From the NCBI GenBank assembly GCA_012270585.1, contig JAAXIB010000025.1:1-55653 (forward strand): a stretch of 55,653 nucleotides of DNA, read 5' to 3'. The notes below the pieces were generated by a model, which was not told where the DNA came from, did no database searches, and saw nothing but the letters and a program-made list of their open reading frames with translations. The stretch comes from Nitrospirales bacterium. Lineage in GTDB: Bacteria > Nitrospirota > Nitrospiria > Nitrospirales > UBA8639. The first letter of the stretch is position 1. Each line of letters opens with the position of its first letter. Of this stretch, positions 34,704 to 43,764 are shown one piece after another. The position numbers and the translations under genes are program-made.

Positions 34704-34843
34704 AAAAGGAGACGAATCAATCACCTGTTCACACGCGTCCAGTATCTTTTCTTGATTTGGAGGCACCTATTGCGTTAGCCTGTTTTGGGGTTCGTTGGCG
34801 GATGATCTTGAAGTGCAGGATTTTGAAAAAGGGAGTTTGACAC

Positions 34844-35086
34844 ATGCCGGAAAGTGCTTATGTTCTCATCAATGTGCTGCCTGGACAAACGGCAAAAGTG
34901 AAGAATTTATTGGCACAAATCGAGGAAATTAAAACGATTGACGCCTGTTGGGGGAAGCCTGATATTTTTGTCAAAGTCGAAGTGGCAAGCCAGGAGGCCT
35001 TGACGCAATTGGTCCTCACCAAAATCCATGCCATTGAAGGAGTCGCCCAAACCGATACCCACCTGGTCTACACGCTATACGAATAG
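34844..35086 (+). CDS. stand-alone Lrp/AsnC ligand-binding domain protein
   Basis: An 80-residue protein consisting only of the RAM (regulation of amino-acid metabolism) domain: AYVLINVLPGQTAKVKNLLA, WGKPDIFVKVEVASQEALTQ, LVLTKIHAIEGVAQTDTHLV. The helix-turn-helix of Lrp/AsnC is missing. Such small proteins can oligomerise with full regulators or bind amino acids themselves. AAAGGGAG precedes the ATG by about ten bases. Confidence 0.85.
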   Translation: MPESAYVLINVLPGQTAKVKNLLAQIEEIKTIDACWGKPDIFVKVEVASQEALTQLVLTKIHAIEGVAQTDTHLVYTLYE

Positions 35087-35242
35087 CCGCCTTCGACAGA
35101 GGTTTGCAGTTGGAGCGACGCCATTCCCCGATTAGATCCCCGATCAAGTCAAGGACAATCGCCGAGGACATGCCGTGCTCACAGCCCGGCGTAAATTCTG
35201 AGTGAAATCATTCAAACCGTTTAATCACTGAACACATTTCAT

Positions 35243-35701
35243 TCAATAAATACCAGCCTGCCGTTGCAACCACCGGACGTAGAGGATGATCTTTGTCACG
35301 TCATCGGGCATAGCTTCGGAAATTTTGGGCATATTCCCGAACTTCCAGTGGTGAGCCCGGACGCCTTGCCTGGCCGCTCGTAGAAATGCAAAGTCGGCAT
35401 GATGGGAAGGCTCATAAATTTTATGCACCAACGGCGGTCCCATGTTCGTTCCCCGGCCTGCCATGCCATGACAACGCGCGCACAGTGCATTGAACCGTTC
35501 TTCCCCTGCTTTAAATTCCTCAGGCACCGGCTCCGAAGAAACTCGGGACGCGCCGGCCTCCTGCGTGACGCCATCATGAGAGACATGGGTTGAACTCGTT
35601 TCTCCCTGCCCATCCGAGCAACCGATAAAACAGGTCAACACTGCCGTACCGAGCCATACCAGTCTTATCTCGAAACATCGTATCATCTGAGCACGTTCCA
35701 T
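35243..35701 (-). CDS. lipid-anchored monohaem cytochrome c
   Basis: The start at 35701 avoids overlap with queC and gives a lipoprotein signal (LVWLGTAVLTCFIGC). The 152-residue product has one haem motif, CARCHG, and a likely axial Met in FGNMPKI; KIILYVRWLQRQAG is the terminal helix of class I cytochromes. It should carry electrons at the periplasmic membrane surface. No oxidase or reductase gene is adjacent. Confidence 0.87.
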   Translation of the reverse strand: MERAQMIRCFEIRLVWLGTAVLTCFIGCSDGQGETSSTHVSHDGVTQEAGASRVSSEPVPEEFKAGEERFNALCARCHGMAGRGTNMGPPLVHKIYEPSHHADFAFLRAARQGVRAHHWKFGNMPKISEAMPDDVTKIILYVRWLQRQAGIY

Positions 35702-35723
35702 CACCGATCTTCCAGAGCGACAA

Positions 35724-36419
35724 TCACGAACCAGAGGCTCTTGCCGCATAGGGTGCCGGGTCCTGAAGGCCTGCATCGTGAAAACCCTGTAACCGGATCA
35801 TGCAACTGTCACATTGCCCACAAGCCAAGCCATCCTCACGAGGATCATAACAACTGTGGGTCAGATCAAAGGGAACTCCGAGGACCCGGCCTTGTTGAAT
35901 AATCTGGGTCTTACTCAAAAACAGGAGTGGCGCTTTAATCTGAACCGTCTGGCCATCCGTCCCCTTTTTCGTACCCAGCCTGGCCACCCGTTCAAACGCC
36001 TGCAAAAACTCAGGGCGGCAATCCGGGTACCCGGAATAATCCAATACATTGGCCCCGATGAAAATACAGGACGCATCGACGACCTCGGCATAGGCTAATG
36101 CCAACGACAGGAATATCGTGTTTCGTGCCGGAACATAGGTGGATGGTATGCCGGTCCGTCGTTCCTGGTCCGACCGATTCTTTGGAATGTCTCCCGAGCC
36201 GACCAGGACCGAACCACCGAATTCGTGCAGATCCAACTGAAGAATTTTATGTTCCGCGGCTCTCAACCACGCTGCAATCTCTTGGGCTTTTTGAATTTCA
36301 GCGTGGTGACGCTGTCCATACCCGATCGTGAGCAGATACAGGGAATACCCCTCGTGACGAGCCATGGCGGCCGTCACGGTTGAATCAAGCCCTCCACTGG
36401 CCAGTACGACGGCTTTCAT
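35724..36419 (-). CDS. queC: 7-cyano-7-deazaguanine synthase
   Basis: A 231-residue enzyme that forms preQ0 from 7-carboxy-7-deazaguanine, ATP and ammonia in queuosine biosynthesis. The PP-loop is VVLASGGLDSTVTAAMARHE, TIGYGQRHHAEI follows, and the zinc cysteines lie in CYDPREDGLACGQCDSC. Length is typical. Other queuosine genes (queD, queE, queF) are not in the window. Confidence 0.96.
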   Translation of the reverse strand: MKAVVLASGGLDSTVTAAMARHEGYSLYLLTIGYGQRHHAEIQKAQEIAAWLRAAEHKILQLDLHEFGGSVLVGSGDIPKNRSDQERRTGIPSTYVPARNTIFLSLALAYAEVVDASCIFIGANVLDYSGYPDCRPEFLQAFERVARLGTKKGTDGQTVQIKAPLLFLSKTQIIQQGRVLGVPFDLTHSCYDPREDGLACGQCDSCMIRLQGFHDAGLQDPAPYAARASGS

Positions 36420-36535
36420 CGTGCTTTGAACGACCCGGAATGCGTCATAACGTTACCGAGCCAGGGAATACATTCAAACGGGATCAGCAGAACAGTCGAG
36501 AAATGGCGGGAGGCAGGAACACGTTATTCGTCGGG

Positions 36536-37117
36536 TCAGATCCGTTGCTCCCCTCGTTCAATTTTTTCAAGCAACTCGATTTTTTCCTGGCATTCGACGC
36601 AGAGCCTGGCGAACGGCATGACAGCCAGGCGTTTTTCGCTGATTTCAGTGTTGCACTCGACGCAGATACCATACGTCCCTTCCTCCAGGCTCACCAACGC
36701 TTCATCAATCATTTGCCGTTCCCGGTTTCGTTTTTCTTGAAGGGAAATGCCCATTTCACGTTCCAAATCCAATAAGGCCTGGTCGCCACTGTCCATGGCC
36801 GATTCAAACCGCCGTTGCTGCTCTTCCGTCAATGATTGGCCTAACTGGCCTTGAATTTCCTTCATGAGTTGGACTCGTTTTTCCAGCATAACCTTCCGTA
36901 ACGTCACCGACCGTGAAGAGGACAGCCGTTTAGGAGCCTTGGCTTTCGCCGGAGTCTTTTTTTTCACGGCTTTCCCCTCACCGGTTTTTCGTTTTGCCGA
37001 ATGAGAAGTCGCTTTCATTCTTTGGCTCTGTGAAGACGCAGATGATTTCGTCTTGGAAGTTTTGGATGAACGCTTGGCGGCTACAGTCGAATTCTTCTTC
37101 GCCGATTTTCCTGCCAT
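36536..37117 (-). CDS. dksA: DksA/TraR-type protein with basic N-terminal extension
   Basis: A 193-residue protein started at 37117 behind AAAGGAGATCTGAA. The C-terminal 110 residues are DksA-like: a coiled coil with the tip motif D-S-G-D-Q-A (D-x-x-D-x-A) and a C4 zinc finger, YGICVECNTEI and ARLCVECQEKIE. The first 80 residues are low complexity, rich in Lys, Ser and Ala, like a histone-type tail. DksA binds the RNA polymerase secondary channel and mediates ppGpp control. The tail may bind nucleic acid. Confidence 0.88.
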   Translation of the reverse strand: MAGKSAKKNSTVAAKRSSKTSKTKSSASSQSQRMKATSHSAKRKTGEGKAVKKKTPAKAKAPKRLSSSRSVTLRKVMLEKRVQLMKEIQGQLGQSLTEEQQRRFESAMDSGDQALLDLEREMGISLQEKRNRERQMIDEALVSLEEGTYGICVECNTEISEKRLAVMPFARLCVECQEKIELLEKIERGEQRI

Positions 37118-37225
37118 TTCAGATCTCCTTTGCTTATCCAACTGCAGCGCTTTGATTCCTGCGCTGACCGTTATGCACGCCGATTCTCCTCGTTCCACGA
37201 CGTCAAGGCTGCCAAAGATAGCAGT

Positions 37226-37741
37226 TCAGTCATAGGTCATCAAGGAATGAACCTCGCAATCCTCAATTTTTTGACGTCCCTGCAAAAACAGCAATTCAAT
37301 CATAAAGGCGCACCCCACGATTTCCGCACCTAATTTCCGCAATAAATCCACCGTTGCAGCCGCGGTCCCTCCGGTGGCAAGGAGATCATCCACCACCAAC
37401 ACCCGTTCTTCCATCGTCACGGCGTCTCGATGGATCGCCAACGAGCTTGCGCCGTACTCCAAGTTGTATTTCACCTCAAACACGTCGGCGGGAAGCTTGC
37501 CGGCTTTGCGGACCGGCACAAACCCCGCCCCCAGGTTGTACGCCAACGGTCCCCCTATGATGAAACCTCGAGACTCAATCCCCACCACCTTGTTGATCTT
37601 TTCATTCCGGTACCGTGCAGTAAGGTCGTCAATGACGGCTCGATACCCATGGGGATCCTTCAACAATGTAGTGATGTCGTAAAATAGAATGCCGGGTTTT
37701 GGAAAATCCGGGATCTCACGAATGAATGATTGATAATCCAT
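37226..37741 (-). CDS. apt: adenine phosphoribosyltransferase
   Basis: A 171-residue purine-salvage enzyme making AMP from adenine and PRPP. The start IREIPDFPKPGILFYDITTL and the PRPP loop RVLVVDDLLATGGTAAATVD are diagnostic, with VGIESRGFIIGGPLAY between them. Length is normal. Confidence 0.96.
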   Translation of the reverse strand: MDYQSFIREIPDFPKPGILFYDITTLLKDPHGYRAVIDDLTARYRNEKINKVVGIESRGFIIGGPLAYNLGAGFVPVRKAGKLPADVFEVKYNLEYGASSLAIHRDAVTMEERVLVVDDLLATGGTAAATVDLLRKLGAEIVGCAFMIELLFLQGRQKIEDCEVHSLMTYD

Positions 37742-37781
37742 AGGTCAATCCTTTCCGGCCGGGTTTCAGCGAGAAACCCCG

Positions 37782-38111
37782 CTACCTATTATTGCCGGGG
37801 ATGATAATAAAATCGGACGAACCCTGGGCATTCGGGTTGATCCATTCCACCTGGACCTCCTGAACGTGCGCCAGGGACGGCCCACGTTTGAGGGCTTGGA
37901 TGAATTCATCGACGAAAACGCGAGCCCCTTCCACTTCCGTTTCTATTCGGCCATCCGGCACGTTCCTGACCCATCCGCTCAAACCACGCTCGGTCGCCTG
38001 AGATTGTACAAACGCACGAAAACCGACCCCCTGCACGCGGCCCCGGGCTACAACGTGAGCCCGCACACGATTTTCTCCGACTTCTGGATCCATTATCTTA
38101 TCACAACCCAT
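37782..38111 (-). CDS. acyP: acylphosphatase
   Basis: A small alpha/beta hydrolase of acyl phosphates. The catalytic Arg lies in GRVQGVGFRAFVQSQA and the catalytic Asn in SGWVRNVPDGRIETEVEG. Neither candidate start (38111 or the ATG at 38093) has a convincing ribosome-binding site; the longer gives 109 residues, the shorter 103. It lies 10 bases after hemG. Confidence 0.92.
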   Translation of the reverse strand: MGCDKIMDPEVGENRVRAHVVARGRVQGVGFRAFVQSQATERGLSGWVRNVPDGRIETEVEGARVFVDEFIQALKRGPSLAHVQEVQVEWINPNAQGSSDFIIIPGNNR

Positions 38112-38121
38112 AGATTATGCG

Positions 38122-39564
38122 TTACGAAGCCCGCTCCCATAAATACGCACACAGCTTTGCAGACGTGTTTTCCGCATCGCGGATGCAATCAGGGATTCCT
38201 ATTCCGTCATATGCCGCCCCCGTCACGTACAGTCCGGGATGCCGGGCGACACATTGACGAATTCGTTCTACGCGCTCCCGATGCCCACGGGTGTACTGGG
38301 GCATGGCCCGAGGCCATCGATACACTTCCACGTGAAGGGGCTGGTTTTGAATACCAACCATCGAGGCCAGCTCACGGCAGGCTCGTCCCGTCAATTCCGC
38401 ATCATCCAAATCCAGCAAATACTCTCGTCCACGCCCGCCCATATAACACCGAACCAGGCATTGACCTGAAGGCGCTCGTCCTGCCCACTTCATGGATGAC
38501 CACGTCGCTGCGATCAATGAACGATTTTCAACGCGTGGCACCACAAACCCATAACCGCACAACTGAGACTTGACCTCCGGTTCAGAAAAGACCATCGAGA
38601 TGGTCATCGTAGAAGCATAGGGGATGCAATCCAAAACCGTAGCGGCTTCATGGTCGAGAGAGCGGAGAAAACTCGCGGAAATGTACGCGGGAGTCGCAAG
38701 AATCACGGCATCCGCGTCCAATCGTTCTCCCTCTTCCAACTCAACCCGATACGGAGTATGAGCATCGAGTGATTGAACCGCCCGCACGTTGATGCCTCGC
38801 CGAAGGGCCACCCCGGCACACGACAGCCTGTCTGCCAGACTCGTAACCAAATCACCCAACCCACCCTGCAAGGTCGTGAACAGTGTACGGGCAGTCGCAT
38901 CCGGCTTGTGAGAAGACCTCGCCCGCTGCATGGCCAACGCTCCTTTGATCAGACTGCCGTGTTTGCGCTCCAATGCGACAAGTTGAGGAAAGGTCGCATC
39001 CACGCTTAACTCATTCGCGTCACCGGCGTAGATTCCCGAGACTAACGGCTCAATCAAACGATCAAAAGCCTCGGAACCCAGACGCCGGCTGAAAAACTCC
39101 GCCAACGTTTCCTCATCGTGCGTTTGGGTCCGGGCAGGGATGATCCAATCGGCTCCCATTCGTACAATACCGGCCCAGGAGACCACCCCGCTGTGAAACA
39201 AGGGCCCTACCTTTGTGGGGACCATTGAAATAAGACCTTGCGGGAATTCGCGTAATCGTCCTTTCGTATAGGTAAACGTTTGCGCGTTGCCTTTGTTGGT
39301 GTTGATTAATTGGGAAGTCAGCCCTAATTTCTCACAGAGTGCAAGAGCCGACGGTTTTGTCGTGAGGAATGAGTCAGGCCCCCCCTCCGTTATCAATCCA
39401 TCCCGGCGATTCGTGACGATTTTTCCCCCAAAATAATCCTGTGCCTCCACCACCGTACACTGAAGAGGCTTATCCCTGATTTTCGCCTGTTCCAGTATGG
39501 CGAAGGCAGCGGAAAGCCCGGAAATCCCTCCTCCGACAATCACTACTCGTTTGGAAGCCGCCAT
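38122..39564 (-). CDS. hemG: protoporphyrinogen oxidase (HemY type)
   Basis: A 480-residue FAD enzyme oxidising protoporphyrinogen IX in haem synthesis. The dinucleotide fold VVIVGGGISGLSAAFAILEQ, GGKIVTNRRDGLITEGGPDS and the terminal GLYVTGAAYDGIGIPDCIRD are typical of the oxygen-dependent family. It follows hemE by 49 bases on the same strand. Confidence 0.94.
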   Translation of the reverse strand: MAASKRVVIVGGGISGLSAAFAILEQAKIRDKPLQCTVVEAQDYFGGKIVTNRRDGLITEGGPDSFLTTKPSALALCEKLGLTSQLINTNKGNAQTFTYTKGRLREFPQGLISMVPTKVGPLFHSGVVSWAGIVRMGADWIIPARTQTHDEETLAEFFSRRLGSEAFDRLIEPLVSGIYAGDANELSVDATFPQLVALERKHGSLIKGALAMQRARSSHKPDATARTLFTTLQGGLGDLVTSLADRLSCAGVALRRGINVRAVQSLDAHTPYRVELEEGERLDADAVILATPAYISASFLRSLDHEAATVLDCIPYASTMTISMVFSEPEVKSQLCGYGFVVPRVENRSLIAATWSSMKWAGRAPSGQCLVRCYMGGRGREYLLDLDDAELTGRACRELASMVGIQNQPLHVEVYRWPRAMPQYTRGHRERVERIRQCVARHPGLYVTGAAYDGIGIPDCIRDAENTSAKLCAYLWERAS

Positions 39565-39613
39565 GCTGAATCACGCGTTGCGAGGAAAGAACATCGAGTA
39601 AGCCGGGGCAGGC

Positions 39614-40642
39614 TCATCGAGTGCTGTATTTGTGAACGAACCCAATGGCAGACTCAACGTGATCGACGGGGGTCTTGGGGAGAATCCCATGACCGAGATT
39701 GAAAATGTGCCCGGCCCTGTTCCCGGCCCTGTCCAGAATATCCTTGATACGGCGCTCGATCTCCGGCAAAGGCGCAAACAAGACCACGGGATCGAGGTTG
39801 CCCTGTACGGCGACGTCGAACCCGACCCGCGCCCATGCTTCATCGAGTTCAACGTGCCAATCCAACCCCAGGACGTCACTACCGGCACTGCGCATGAGAG
39901 GCAGGAGCGTCGACGTTCCCGTCCCAAAATAGATGATTGGAATTCCTTCAGGTTTCAAGCGGTCAATGATCCATTTCACGTGTGGCAGGACGTATTCGCC
40001 GTAGTCGGCCGGAGACAGACACCCCACCCAACTGTCGAAAATTTGAACGGCCTCGACGCCCGCACGGATTTGGTTCTCCAAATACGTGATGACCACGTCA
40101 GAAAGTTTGCGAAGCAACGCATGCCATTGATCCGGCCGGCCGAACATCATTTGTTTGGTATTGAGATAATTTCGTGAACTTCCTCCCTCGATCGCATAAC
40201 TGGCCAGGGTAAACGGAGCTCCGGCAAAACCAATGAGAGGCACGCGTCCACCCAACGCTTTTTTCGTCAAACTGACGGCATCGGCAGAAAACCGAAAGGC
40301 GTCACGCTCTACATGGCGTAACTGCGTCACGTCGTCCTGATGTCTGACCGGATTGAGAATGACCGGACCTTCCTCTTCACGGAAAGTCAACTGTAACCCC
40401 ATCGGTTCCAGAGGCAACAGGATATCCGCAAAAATGATGGCCGCATCCAAGTCAAAGCGTTCGATGGGTTGGAGCGTGACCTCGGCGGCCAACTCCGGGG
40501 TCTTACAGACGTCAAGAATACCATGCTTCGCCCGAATTCGCTGATATTCCACCATGTAGCGACCAGCTTGTCGCATAAACCAGACCGGCGTTCGGTCCAC
40601 GGGTTCCCGGCGGCAGGCTTTCAAAAAACGATCATTGGTCAT
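39614..40642 (-). CDS. hemE: uroporphyrinogen decarboxylase
   Basis: A 342-residue TIM-barrel enzyme converting uroporphyrinogen III to coproporphyrinogen III. VDRTPVWFMRQAGRYMVEYQ carries the conserved substrate-binding Arg residues, AAIIFADILLPLEPMG the catalytic Asp, and FNLGHGILPKTPVDHV the C-terminal signature. First haem gene of the minus-strand run. Confidence 0.97.
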   Translation of the reverse strand: MTNDRFLKACRREPVDRTPVWFMRQAGRYMVEYQRIRAKHGILDVCKTPELAAEVTLQPIERFDLDAAIIFADILLPLEPMGLQLTFREEEGPVILNPVRHQDDVTQLRHVERDAFRFSADAVSLTKKALGGRVPLIGFAGAPFTLASYAIEGGSSRNYLNTKQMMFGRPDQWHALLRKLSDVVITYLENQIRAGVEAVQIFDSWVGCLSPADYGEYVLPHVKWIIDRLKPEGIPIIYFGTGTSTLLPLMRSAGSDVLGLDWHVELDEAWARVGFDVAVQGNLDPVVLFAPLPEIERRIKDILDRAGNRAGHIFNLGHGILPKTPVDHVESAIGFVHKYSTR

Positions 40643-40737
40643 AAGGGGAGAAATTGTACGGAGGGGAGGAAAAGACTGTCAATGCAAGAGAGCCGTCTGC
40701 CCGGGTCAAGGTTGCCGACTACACGATGCTGGAACCA

Positions 40738-41205
40738 CTATTGATCGGAAGAGCGGGGTTCCGCGGGAGACTGCACGGATCGCTCGGCATAGGTTTCCCT
40801 GATCCTTCTGCTTTGCTCTTCATAGCATGAGGCATCGGCAGGATTGAGAAGCTGCGCATCACCCTCCTGTAATTCAATCCGATAGTGGTCGCCGCTGAGA
40901 GAAAACCACTCAATATACGGGTGCGGCGCAAGAAGAGGATGCGGGTCAAAGGAAATCGAACTCACGGTGCCGATCTGAGGATTGGCGAAATCGAACAGGC
41001 CTGACGCCGCGTTGGGATCTTCAACGAATTGAGAGTTCTTGAAGGAGAAAAGCCGGCCGGCAATGTCGGGCTTGAAATCCCCGTTCAAATAAAATTCTAT
41101 AGGACCCACGAAGGCAAAGGTCATCTCGCCGACTACGACTCCCCGTGTGCGATTATCGAGATAGCCCTCCTTGACCCATCGATATCCACCGAACTTTTCC
41201 GCCAT
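40738..41205 (-). CDS. hypothetical protein
   Basis: A 155-residue soluble protein starting at the ATG at 41205 (GGGAAAAG upstream); a TTG seven codons earlier is an alternative. GYRWVKEGYLDNRTRGVVVG and FVGPIEFYLNGDFKPDIAGR suggest a beta-rich fold; IEWFSLSGDHYRIELQEGDA follows. I recognise no family. The next two small genes upstream share its strand and close spacing, so they may form a unit. Confidence 0.6.
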   Translation of the reverse strand: MAEKFGGYRWVKEGYLDNRTRGVVVGEMTFAFVGPIEFYLNGDFKPDIAGRLFSFKNSQFVEDPNAASGLFDFANPQIGTVSSISFDPHPLLAPHPYIEWFSLSGDHYRIELQEGDAQLLNPADASCYEEQSRRIRETYAERSVQSPAEPRSSDQ

Positions 41206-41233
41206 GGGCTTTTCCCGCTTCGCCAAAGGTTCT

Positions 41234-41437
41234 TTACGGCTTACACAGACGACACTTCATCTGACGCACCACTCCGGACTGTTCCAGCGCGTCCAAAGCC
41301 GTATCTTTGTCGGGATATTCAAACCATCCGCCTTCCCAAAAATCAGACCGTGTGGGAGTGGAAGGGACTTCGATACACCGTTCCTTATGCAGAACAGCCT
41401 CATCCAACGATCTTCGGATATTGACCCAAAGAGCCAT
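41234..41437 (-). CDS. hypothetical small protein
   Basis: A 67-residue protein with an acidic middle and a C-terminal CRLC cysteine pair. WVNIRRSLDEAVLHKERCIE and FWEGGWFEYPDKDTALDALE show the amphipathic pattern of a real small domain. No recognised family. It lies 28 bases upstream of the previous gene. Confidence 0.5.
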   Translation of the reverse strand: MALWVNIRRSLDEAVLHKERCIEVPSTPTRSDFWEGGWFEYPDKDTALDALEQSGVVRQMKCRLCKP

Positions 41438-41463
41438 AGGACACCCCTCAGGAATGAACCATG

Positions 41464-41643
41464 TTAATCCTCAAGAAGCTGCCATTCATCTTTTTCAATC
41501 TTGACTTTTGCCCCGGTCTGGATTTTTTTCAGATCCTCACGATCAAACAGTTTCATATACCGTTCGATGCGGTCCGGATCATCAATCCTTTCTACCTGCT
41601 GCAACCCGCTTGCCAACCGATACGTTCTCACCAAGACAGACAT
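41464..41643 (-). CDS. hypothetical small protein
   Basis: A 59-residue charged protein starting at the ATG at 41643. VERIDDPDRIERYMKLFDRE followed by DLKKIQTGAKVKIEKDEWQL reads like a helix then two strands. No family recognised. It begins the run of three small minus-strand genes. Confidence 0.45.
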   Translation of the reverse strand: MSVLVRTYRLASGLQQVERIDDPDRIERYMKLFDREDLKKIQTGAKVKIEKDEWQLLED

Positions 41644-41767
41644 CTGCAATCCTCCGACCCGTTAGAATGAACACACACTATCAGAACTGTAAGAATCTAA
41701 AGAAGAAAACCTTAGGTCGTCAAGAGCGGCTCTCTCCCGGAACCCGCAGAATAATTTCATGAGGTCA

Positions 41768-41797
41768 TGGTCAAGAGTATTTTCAATCCTGTATAAT
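41768..41797 (+). promoter_or_regulatory. promoter for the FmdB-type gene
   Basis: A perfect TATAAT (41792-41797) follows a weak -35 TGGTCA (41768-41773) at 18 bases. Transcription would start about 45 bases upstream of the ATG at 41852. Confidence 0.5.
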
Positions 41798-41851
41798 AGG
41801 CCCAACCTCACAACGTGTACATGAATCCGTAAAAAGGGAGTGATCCGATCC

Positions 41852-42163
41852 ATGCCTGTCTATGAATATCAATGCAATACTTGTGACCATAAATTTGAAC
41901 TGCTCCAATCCGTCAACGTCAGGCCGGAAGCGACGGCCTGTCCCCAATGCAACGAGGTCAATGCTCAACGGCTCATGTCCGCTTTCGCTTCCCAAGTCAA
42001 GGGCGATCATAAACCCGGATTTAGTGAGATGAAGGCCTACGACATGTACAACGAGAGGATGGATAAATTTAAAAAACTTCCGCCCATCATGGGCGGAGCA
42101 CGCCAGGCTCCCGGTGCTCCCAGAATGACGCAGCCGACGGATTCAGGTTCAGGAGAAAGTTAG
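41852..42163 (+). CDS. FmdB-family zinc-ribbon protein
   Basis: A 103-residue protein beginning MPVYEYQCNTCDHKFELLQS with a second CPQC pair, the four-cysteine ribbon of FmdB/putative regulatory proteins. The C-terminal half is Pro/Gly/Met rich and disordered. GGGAG lies upstream. The family was named beside formamidase genes, but its molecular role is unknown. Confidence 0.88.
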   Translation: MPVYEYQCNTCDHKFELLQSVNVRPEATACPQCNEVNAQRLMSAFASQVKGDHKPGFSEMKAYDMYNERMDKFKKLPPIMGGARQAPGAPRMTQPTDSGSGES

Positions 42164-42198
42164 CTCTCACCCAACTCACCTCGCACGCTCTATTATCC

Positions 42199-42660
42199 AT
42201 GGAATCGGCAAAGTTCGTTATGATCACATTGCTGAGGACACTTCCGCTTCTGACGTTCGTCACGGGCTGCTCATCAGAAATCAAACACTTACAATCAGAA
42301 GAGCCAGAGCGCCACTATGTTGATACATGGTGCGCAGAACGAGGGGGCAAAATTGAAGTGACCTTGCCCGACAAGACAAGGGTTGACTGTCTGACAGAAA
42401 CACATGCCATAGAGGGGAAAGTTGCCAATAAGTGGAAAGCTGCTATCGGGCAGGCAGCACACTACGCTGTCAAGACCAAGAAAATCCCTGGAATTCTGCT
42501 GATCCTGAAAAGCCAGAAATCATGTCAGTATCTGTCCAGACTCAAAAACGTTCATTCGGCACTCCGTATTAACGACCATCCAGTGACTGTGTGGACGACA
42601 GGGCCAGCGTCAGAAAAATGCTCAGCCCCTTCGTTTCTCAACGTGTACCTACTCCAATAA
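42199..42660 (+). CDS. putative lipoprotein with nuclease-like motif
   Basis: A 153-residue protein with a lipoprotein signal (TLLRTLPLLTFVTGC); the start could be 42199 or the ATG at 42220. The core WCAERGGKIEVTLPDKTRVD, CLTETHAIEGKVANKWKAAI, GQAAHYAVKTKKIPGILLI resembles a small family whose VD-x-LT, AIE and KW-x-x-AIGQ spacing recalls PD-(D/E)XK folds. In the relatives I recall, the IEVDF after AIE is complete; here it reads IEGKV, so activity is doubtful. Function unknown. Confidence 0.6.
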   Translation: MESAKFVMITLLRTLPLLTFVTGCSSEIKHLQSEEPERHYVDTWCAERGGKIEVTLPDKTRVDCLTETHAIEGKVANKWKAAIGQAAHYAVKTKKIPGILLILKSQKSCQYLSRLKNVHSALRINDHPVTVWTTGPASEKCSAPSFLNVYLLQ

Positions 42661-42676
42661 GTAAGAGGAGTCATTG

Positions 42677-43570
42677 ATGAAAAATACCCGAGGAAAGACC
42701 ATTCTGCTCAAGAAACCTCTTCCCTTGGTGTCCCTGTTATCCGCCTTGTTTCTGGTCGGTTTGCCGGCGACTGGTTCGACAGAAGAATTGACCGGCTCCG
42801 CCTTAATCGTGGGCAATGGGCCGGAACGATATGCGATTGAGGCCCTGGCGAAAAACTTTGAAGCGTTGCATCCCAAAACCTCCATTGATTTTTTCTGGCA
42901 CCAAAACGCCAGGCCCGTCGAAGAAGTTCGGGAAAATAACGCCGATATCGCCATTACGGGTCGAAAGGAAAAGGATCTGCCTTCGACCACCGTGGCATGG
43001 GACGGCATCGCCGTGGTGACAAACTTTTCCAATTCCATTGAAGAAATCACCCGGGAGGAACTGGCTAATATTTTTTCAGGCAAAATAAAATTTTGGTCGC
43101 AAGTATACGAAGAGGGACCGGAAACCAGAATTTCGCTGATTCATCGGGCTTGGAATCAGAATATCCGCCAACCATTTGAGAAATTTCTCGGTCTTGAAAA
43201 CCACAAGAGAGCCCGGGCAAAAGTCGTCGAAAAAGAGAATGAAACCTTCAAGGCCATCAACGGCGATATCTACTCTATTTCCTACGTCTCGATGGGCCCT
43301 GCTTTGCAAGCGCGTAAAGACGGGTATGGCGTGACCCTGCTGTTCGTCGACGACATTGAACCTGAATACCAAACGGTCCTGGACGGCACCTATCCCCTTC
43401 GTCGACCGGTGGTTTTCGTGATGAACCCCAATGCCTCTCCGGTGGCCCAGGCTTTTTTAGAGTACGTGCTGTCGCCTCAAGGACAACGAGCCATAAAAAT
43501 AGGCGCCAGCGGTCTTTTCCAGGACAAGACCAGTTCGGTCATTAAATATTATCCGCTCAACGGAGAGTAA
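42677..43570 (+). CDS. PstS-like phosphate ABC transporter substrate-binding protein
   Basis: A 297-residue secreted binding protein of the PstS-like (PBP_like_2) class. The signal peptide is LPLVSLLSALFLVGLPATGS; the ligand loop and hinge are seen in LIVGNGPERYAIEALAKNFE, ADIAITGRKEKDL, VAWDGIAVVTNFSNSIEEIT and FSGKIKFWSQV. No permease or ATPase gene is adjacent, so it may act with a transporter elsewhere or as a sensor. GAGGAG precedes the ATG by eight bases. Confidence 0.85.
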   Translation: MKNTRGKTILLKKPLPLVSLLSALFLVGLPATGSTEELTGSALIVGNGPERYAIEALAKNFEALHPKTSIDFFWHQNARPVEEVRENNADIAITGRKEKDLPSTTVAWDGIAVVTNFSNSIEEITREELANIFSGKIKFWSQVYEEGPETRISLIHRAWNQNIRQPFEKFLGLENHKRARAKVVEKENETFKAINGDIYSISYVSMGPALQARKDGYGVTLLFVDDIEPEYQTVLDGTYPLRRPVVFVMNPNASPVAQAFLEYVLSPQGQRAIKIGASGLFQDKTSSVIKYYPLNGE

Positions 43571-43698
43571 TCCCGATTGAGGGCCGTAGCACCCCGGCGC
43601 ACTTTCTTGACAGGATCCCGACCATCCATGATACATAGGCCCTCGCCCCACGAACAGCAATACTCTCTCCGCCGATTCACTTCCCGGAACGGAGAATC

Positions 43699-43724
43699 GT
43701 AGGGACAACCCCCTGTGGTTGTCC
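43699..43724. repeat. intergenic hairpin (GTAGGGACAACC type)
   Basis: GGACAACC and GGTTGTCC are inverted around six bases. The flanking GTAGGGAC start is the same as in the longer palindrome at 47169-47196, so both probably belong to one repeat family flanking the pycAB pair. Confidence 0.6.
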
Positions 43725-43764
43725 TGAACCAACGAAATGATACTTCTCTCCTTCAGGACAGGCC

